Source: an uncultured Pseudomonadota bacterium
Lineage (GTDB): Bacteria > Myxococcota_A > Polyangia > Nannocystales > Nannocystaceae
Reading direction: 5' to 3'
DNA length: 50,411 nt
NCBI GenBank assembly: GCA_913061055.1
Contig: CAJXVA010000010.1
Span: 1 to 50,411, forward strand
The first letter of the stretch is position 1; every line of letters begins with the position of its first letter. The notes beneath the pieces were generated by a model that was given only the letters and a program-made list of their open reading frames with translations, had not been told where the DNA came from and made no database searches. Below, in pieces: positions 46,938-50,411 of the stretch. The position numbers and the translations under genes are program-made.

Positions 46938-48491
46938 ATGAGAAAAGGCCAAGGAAAAGTCCGCAGTACGGTGGCTCGACGCAGCGGGGAGGGCCCGTCG
47001 GGGCGTTGGGGACGCCGCGACTTTCTGCGGGCATCCGGGGTCTGCTCGGGTGCCGCGCTGCTCTCGGGGCTGCTTCCCACGCTGCGGGCGAGCGCTGCGG
47101 GCCCCGGCGCTCAGAACCTGTTCATCATTGGGGCCGCGCAAGGCACGGATATGACCACGTGGCGGCCCGAGTCCCCCGACCTGGTGACCGATGGGCTTCC
47201 CTATCAGCACGAGCCGCTGCAGGACTACCTGCAGAACATCCTCATTCTCGACGGAATCGACAACATCTCTGCGTTCACTGCCGACTCCGAGGGGATGCCC
47301 CCCAATGGAGGTCACGAGGGGACGGGAGCTCTGTTGACGGGTACGACGGTTCGGCGCGTCGGTGACCGCGAAGTCTACAACGGACCCTCCGTCGACGAAG
47401 TCTTGGGCCGCCGGATCGAGCAACGCTGTGTCGAACTCGGGGAGACGCCGCCGCCGATACGGGCGCTCCGGATCGGGCGCGCCAAAGGAATCGCCGATGA
47501 GAACGCACCCGATGTCCCGGGCTCGCTCGCGAGCTACAGCAGCTTCTTCTGGCAGGACCCCCTCGTTTCCGCACCGCTGCTGTGGGGTCCCTGGTTTGCA
47601 TACGAAGCGATGTTCGCCAACCTGGGGGTGAGCGAGGATGAGCTGCGCCGACTGAGAGCCAAGCAACGCAGCGTTCTCGATGCGCTGACTGGAGAGCTCG
47701 GCCGGGTGCGGGGCGAGTTGGTCGTCGAAGACCGGGAGCGTCTCGATGCGCACCTCGACGGAATCCGGGATCTCGAGCAGAAGCTGGACAACATCCTCGA
47801 GTGCGTGCCTCCAGACATCGGGGTCTCGCCGGAGCACATCGGACAATGGTCCTCGACGCACATGGACGAGGTTGTCATGGCCACGTTTCAGGTCGTCAAC
47901 ACCGCCTTCGCCTGCGGGGTGACCCATGTGGCTGGCTATCAGCTCCGACGTCAAGAGGGCGTCGCGGACGAGCTCTTGGCCGACCCCGACTACGCGGAGC
48001 GCTATGCCGGCATCGATTCGATGGATCTTCACGGCCAAGCGCACAGCATGCCCGCGGGATGTGGCTCCAACTGTGGTGCGGGGGACGATGTGCCCGAAGA
48101 ACAGCGCGCTCTCGCCCGACAGTGTTTCGCGGACCTGTGGCGCTGGACAGCATCACGCATCAAGACAGGATTCCTGGATGCCGTCCCCGACTACGTCCGA
48201 GACAACATGATCGTCGTGCATCTGTCCGAGATGTCCGAAGGGGGCACGCACTCCAACTACAACGTGCCCGTAACCGTCTTCCAAGGCGACGACGTCGGCT
48301 ACTTCGAGACGGGGCGAGCCTTCAAGTGGGGCGGGTTCGACGTGTTCGAGAACTTTCGGCCGTCCGACGACCCCGGACAGCCCAGCACCAAACTCCTGGT
48401 CTCGCTGTGTCACGCGATGGGGTTCGACGACATCGAGCACGTCGGTGACCCGAGCTTCTCGACTGGGCCCCTGTCGGAGGTGATGGCATGA
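46938..48491 (+). CDS. DUF1552 family protein, Tat-exported
   Basis: I choose ATG 46938 (517 residues) because GGGGAG lies six bases upstream; a GTG at 46914 is also open. A twin-arginine signal is clear (GRRDFLRASGVCSGAALLSGLLP). The rest is a full DUF1552 protein, a family found in Myxococcota and Planctomycetes and encoded next to DUF1592 proteins. Distinct blocks are NLFIIGAAQGTDMTTWRP, ILDGIDNISAF, GHEGTGALLTGT and NMIVVHLSEMSEGGTHSNYNVPV. Tat export suggests folding, perhaps with a cofactor, before export. The stop overlaps the partner gene as ATGA. Confidence 0.9.
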   Translation: MRKGQGKVRSTVARRSGEGPSGRWGRRDFLRASGVCSGAALLSGLLPTLRASAAGPGAQNLFIIGAAQGTDMTTWRPESPDLVTDGLPYQHEPLQDYLQNILILDGIDNISAFTADSEGMPPNGGHEGTGALLTGTTVRRVGDREVYNGPSVDEVLGRRIEQRCVELGETPPPIRALRIGRAKGIADENAPDVPGSLASYSSFFWQDPLVSAPLLWGPWFAYEAMFANLGVSEDELRRLRAKQRSVLDALTGELGRVRGELVVEDRERLDAHLDGIRDLEQKLDNILECVPPDIGVSPEHIGQWSSTHMDEVVMATFQVVNTAFACGVTHVAGYQLRRQEGVADELLADPDYAERYAGIDSMDLHGQAHSMPAGCGSNCGAGDDVPEEQRALARQCFADLWRWTASRIKTGFLDAVPDYVRDNMIVVHLSEMSEGGTHSNYNVPVTVFQGDDVGYFETGRAFKWGGFDVFENFRPSDDPGQPSTKLLVSLCHAMGFDDIEHVGDPSFSTGPLSEVMA

Positions 48492-50191
48492 GCGCGCTTC
48501 GAAGCCTCTGTGTGTTGTCTGTTCTGTCCGCGCTTGCGGCCGGTTGTTACCAAGGTGTCGATGGCAGCGAGCCCGCGGCCGCCGGTACGGAGTCCGGGGA
48601 CGTTACGGCTGGAAGCTCGGGCGGAGCCGATACGGAGCCGGGCGGTGGGGATGACGCAGGCAGTATCGACGGGTGCGAGGGGACGTGTGCCGGCGAGGCA
48701 CCGATGCAGTTGATGCGTCGCAGTCAGGTCATCGGGGTGATCCGTCAGGCGTTCGGCGCCGCTGCGGACGAGGTTCCGTTCAATCTCGTGCCGGCGGATG
48801 CTTCCAGCGGCCTCTTCCCGGCGAACTACCTGCCGGCCGATGCGACACGCGTCGAGGCGTACCACTCGTTTGCCGAGCGCGCAGCGGCTGAACTCGTGCG
48901 GGCGATCGGCTGTGACGACGAGCTCTGCGTCGAGGACGAAGTCCGCCGAGTCTTGCCCATCTTGTTCAAGCGCGAGGCGATCGAGGAGGATGTGCAGATC
49001 TACCTGGGGCAGATGGCGCGGCCACAGGAGTACGACGGCGCTTCATGGACGGCCGACGATGGCTTTGGCCAGGTGCTCACGCTGGCGCTTCAGAGTCCCC
49101 AGTTTCTGTACCGGATCGAGGTCGGTGAGGAGACCGACGACCCGGCGGTTCGCCGCCTCAGCGGACACGAGATGGCTGCCAGACTTGCTTTGGCATTGTG
49201 GAATCAGAGCCCCTCTGCCGAGCTGCGAGCGCTTGCCGCCGAGGGGGCGCTGGACACCGAAGAGGGCGTGGCAGACGTCGTGCGAGACATGCTGGCCGAC
49301 CCCCGTGCGGACGCCTTGGCGATCGGCTTCTTCGAGTCCTACCTGGGAATCGACCACTTTGGCGAACACGCCCGTTACCTCGATGGGGCTGCGGTCGCCG
49401 AGGACTATCCCGGCCTTCCTGAAGTCGCGGCCGACATGCAGGCGGAGACAGAGGCGTTTGTCACCCACGTGATGCGCAGCGGCAGCTCGATGCGAGAACT
49501 GTTCGCCGCCGACTACTCGTTCGCAAGCGAAGCCCTGGCGACGTACTACGGGCTGCCCACCGGTCCTGTAAACGAGGAGGGCCTGTACCGGCTCGAGTTG
49601 TCGGGCACGCCAGGCCGTGCCGGAGTGCTCTCGCATGGGGCCGTCGTGGGGGCACACACCACCATCGAGCCTTACCGGGCGGCGCACCGCGGGACGTTCC
49701 TCGCCAAGAATGTGCTCTGCATCGAGCTCCCACCTCCGCCCGCCGACATCGTGATCCCTGACATCCCCGTTGGCCTCCCCCCGCGCGAGGCGTTCGAACA
49801 GATGACCGACTCTCAGACGTGCGCGGGATGTCACAACATCATCAACCCACTGGGATTCCTGTTTGAGAACTTCGACGCCGGGGGCCGATACGCCGAGATC
49901 TACCCGGAGTTCGACACGGCGGTGGACGCCAGCGGTCGGCTCCCCAGTGGCGATGACGTCGAGGGCGTGGCCGAGCTTGGAGCGGCTCTCGCTGAGAACG
50001 AGCAAGCGCAGCGCTGTATGGCGAGACGACTGTTCGAGTTCACGTTGGAACGGACACCCAACGACCGCGACGACGCCTACATCGACGATGCCTACGAGCG
50101 ACTCCTCGCATCGGACCTCAACCTCGGGGAGGTGGTCGTTTCGTTGCTCAGCTCCGACGCGAGTCGTCTTCGGGTCCTGCCCCAGGAGTGA
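48488..50191 (+). CDS. DUF1592/DUF1588/DUF1585 lipoprotein with heme-c motif
   Basis: The 567-residue product starts with a lipoprotein signal (LCVLSVLSALAAGC, lipidated Cys20) and a short acidic linker. The domain order follows the planctomycete/myxobacterial type: DUF1587/1595-like start (LMRRSQVIGVIRQAF), DUF1592 (LQSPQFLYRIEVG; LSGHEMAARLALALW), DUF1588 with the heme-binding CAGCH (QTCAGCHNIINPLGFLFENFD), and DUF1585 (ARRLFEFTLERTPN). It is probably a c-type cytochrome-like redox partner of the DUF1552 protein, with which it is coupled. Confidence 0.92.
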   Translation: MSALRSLCVLSVLSALAAGCYQGVDGSEPAAAGTESGDVTAGSSGGADTEPGGGDDAGSIDGCEGTCAGEAPMQLMRRSQVIGVIRQAFGAAADEVPFNLVPADASSGLFPANYLPADATRVEAYHSFAERAAAELVRAIGCDDELCVEDEVRRVLPILFKREAIEEDVQIYLGQMARPQEYDGASWTADDGFGQVLTLALQSPQFLYRIEVGEETDDPAVRRLSGHEMAARLALALWNQSPSAELRALAAEGALDTEEGVADVVRDMLADPRADALAIGFFESYLGIDHFGEHARYLDGAAVAEDYPGLPEVAADMQAETEAFVTHVMRSGSSMRELFAADYSFASEALATYYGLPTGPVNEEGLYRLELSGTPGRAGVLSHGAVVGAHTTIEPYRAAHRGTFLAKNVLCIELPPPPADIVIPDIPVGLPPREAFEQMTDSQTCAGCHNIINPLGFLFENFDAGGRYAEIYPEFDTAVDASGRLPSGDDVEGVAELGAALAENEQAQRCMARRLFEFTLERTPNDRDDAYIDDAYERLLASDLNLGEVVVSLLSSDASRLRVLPQE

Positions 50192-50205
50192 GCGGAGCGG
50201 GAGGG

Positions 50206-50411
50206 CTACTTCTTTTTGCCCTTCTTCTTTTTGCCCTTCTTCTTTTTGCCCTTCTTCTTTTTGCCCGGCTTCTTGGCGTCGGGTTTGGGCTCGGGCGCAG
50301 GTTTGGTGTCCGGTGCCGGCTTCGCGTCTGGCTTCGGTTCTGGCTTCGGTTCTGGCTTCGGGTCTGGCTTCGGCTTGGGGGGAGTCGGATTCGAGTCGGG
50401 CTGGGTGGGTG
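50206..50411 (-). CDS. Pro/Lys-rich protein, C-terminal part (cut by the window edge)
   Basis: A frame open to the window edge ends in TAG at 50206-50208. Reading from the edge inward it encodes about 67 residues of low complexity: PKPEPKP-type repeats, then AKKPG and a tail of GKKKK units. The tail is encoded by a 15-bp tandem repeat (next entry). Such Pro/Lys tails occur on TonB-like, histone H1-like and myxobacterial kinase or lipoprotein ends. The start and main domain are outside the window. It converges on the DUF1592 gene with 14 bp between them. Confidence 0.65.
   Translation of the reverse strand, partial: PTQPDSNPTPPKPKPDPKPEPKPEPKPDAKPAPDTKPAPEPKPDAKKPGKKKKGKKKKGKKKKGKKK
50209..50265 (-). 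repeat. 15-bp tandem repeat encoding GKKKK
   Basis: Three complete units at 50221-50265 plus 12 bp of a fourth, on the plus strand CTTCTTCTTTTTGCC, are perfect copies. The unit is five codons, so copy changes keep the frame and alter only the length of the lysine-rich tail. Confidence 0.9.

Noticed and set aside
50209..50265. Possible CRISPR-like repeat array
   Set aside because: The units are contiguous with no spacers; it is a coding tandem repeat.

Overview
The window looks like a high-GC Myxococcota chromosome, most probably from the Nannocystineae side (relatives of Nannocystis, Plesiocystis and Enhygromyxa). This is inferred from gene content: four Ser/Thr kinases with membrane anchors or TPR arrays, many lipoproteins with a lipobox followed by a long Thr/Ser/Gly/Asp/Glu linker, a DUF1552/DUF1592 pair, an AgmX/PglI-type domain, and three ECF sigma factor loci. 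The first 48 bases are not biological. They are an untrimmed Illumina Nextera i7 adapter ending in the Tn5 mosaic end, so the left edge is a contig end.

Layout. 49-3841: tail of a TPR protein, glyoxalase I, a CDGSH/ferredoxin-like protein, an ECF sigma/anti-sigma pair and a membrane protein. 3914-9493: a kinase-TPR protein whose last 356 bp are repeated 2.7 kb downstream. Between the copies lie a divergent tRNA-Phe-like gene, a collapsed IS3-family remnant and small lipoprotein genes. 9614-12588: a lipoprotein coupled to a metalloprotease gene that carries eleven GGCAC pentanucleotides just after its start codon, a likely phase-variable switch. 13229-18401: a lipoprotein, a heterodimeric ABC exporter and a coiled-coil lipoprotein. 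18510-25947: a P-loop kinase, an ECF sigma with a FecR-AgmX/PglI anti-sigma-like partner, a metzincin lipoprotein, a large lipoprotein overlapping a MobA-like nucleotidyltransferase, and a papain-like protease. 26130-34588: an enoyl-CoA hydratase relative, a kinase-STAND-TPR protein, a second membrane kinase coupled to a Maf pyrophosphatase, and a PHM-type copper monooxygenase lipoprotein. 34715-38274: hutU, hutI and a cNMP-binding protein. 38386-41681: a four-gene cassette (Cys-rich lipoprotein, ECF sigma, second Cys-rich lipoprotein, membrane kinase). 41992-46714: a GAF histidine kinase, then the F0 part of ATP synthase (atpZ, atpI, atpB, atpE) with a von Willebrand A lipoprotein gene inside it. 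46938-50191: the Tat-exported DUF1552 protein and its DUF1592/1588/1585 partner. The right edge cuts a Pro/Lys-rich gene.

Themes. Most genes serve envelope signalling and surface decoration: sensors, sigma factors, kinases, and lipoproteins with protease or redox domains. Translational coupling by GTGA, ATGA or TGATG overlaps is frequent and defines the operons. The best candidates for something undescribed are three. The first is the ECF-kinase cassette at 38386-41681, whose kinase ectodomain and co-encoded lipoprotein share one cysteine module. The second is the phase-variable metalloprotease/lipoprotein pair at 9614-12588. The third is the insertion bracketed by the duplicated kinase tail at 6428-9493. 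No CRISPR array, rRNA or replication origin was seen.
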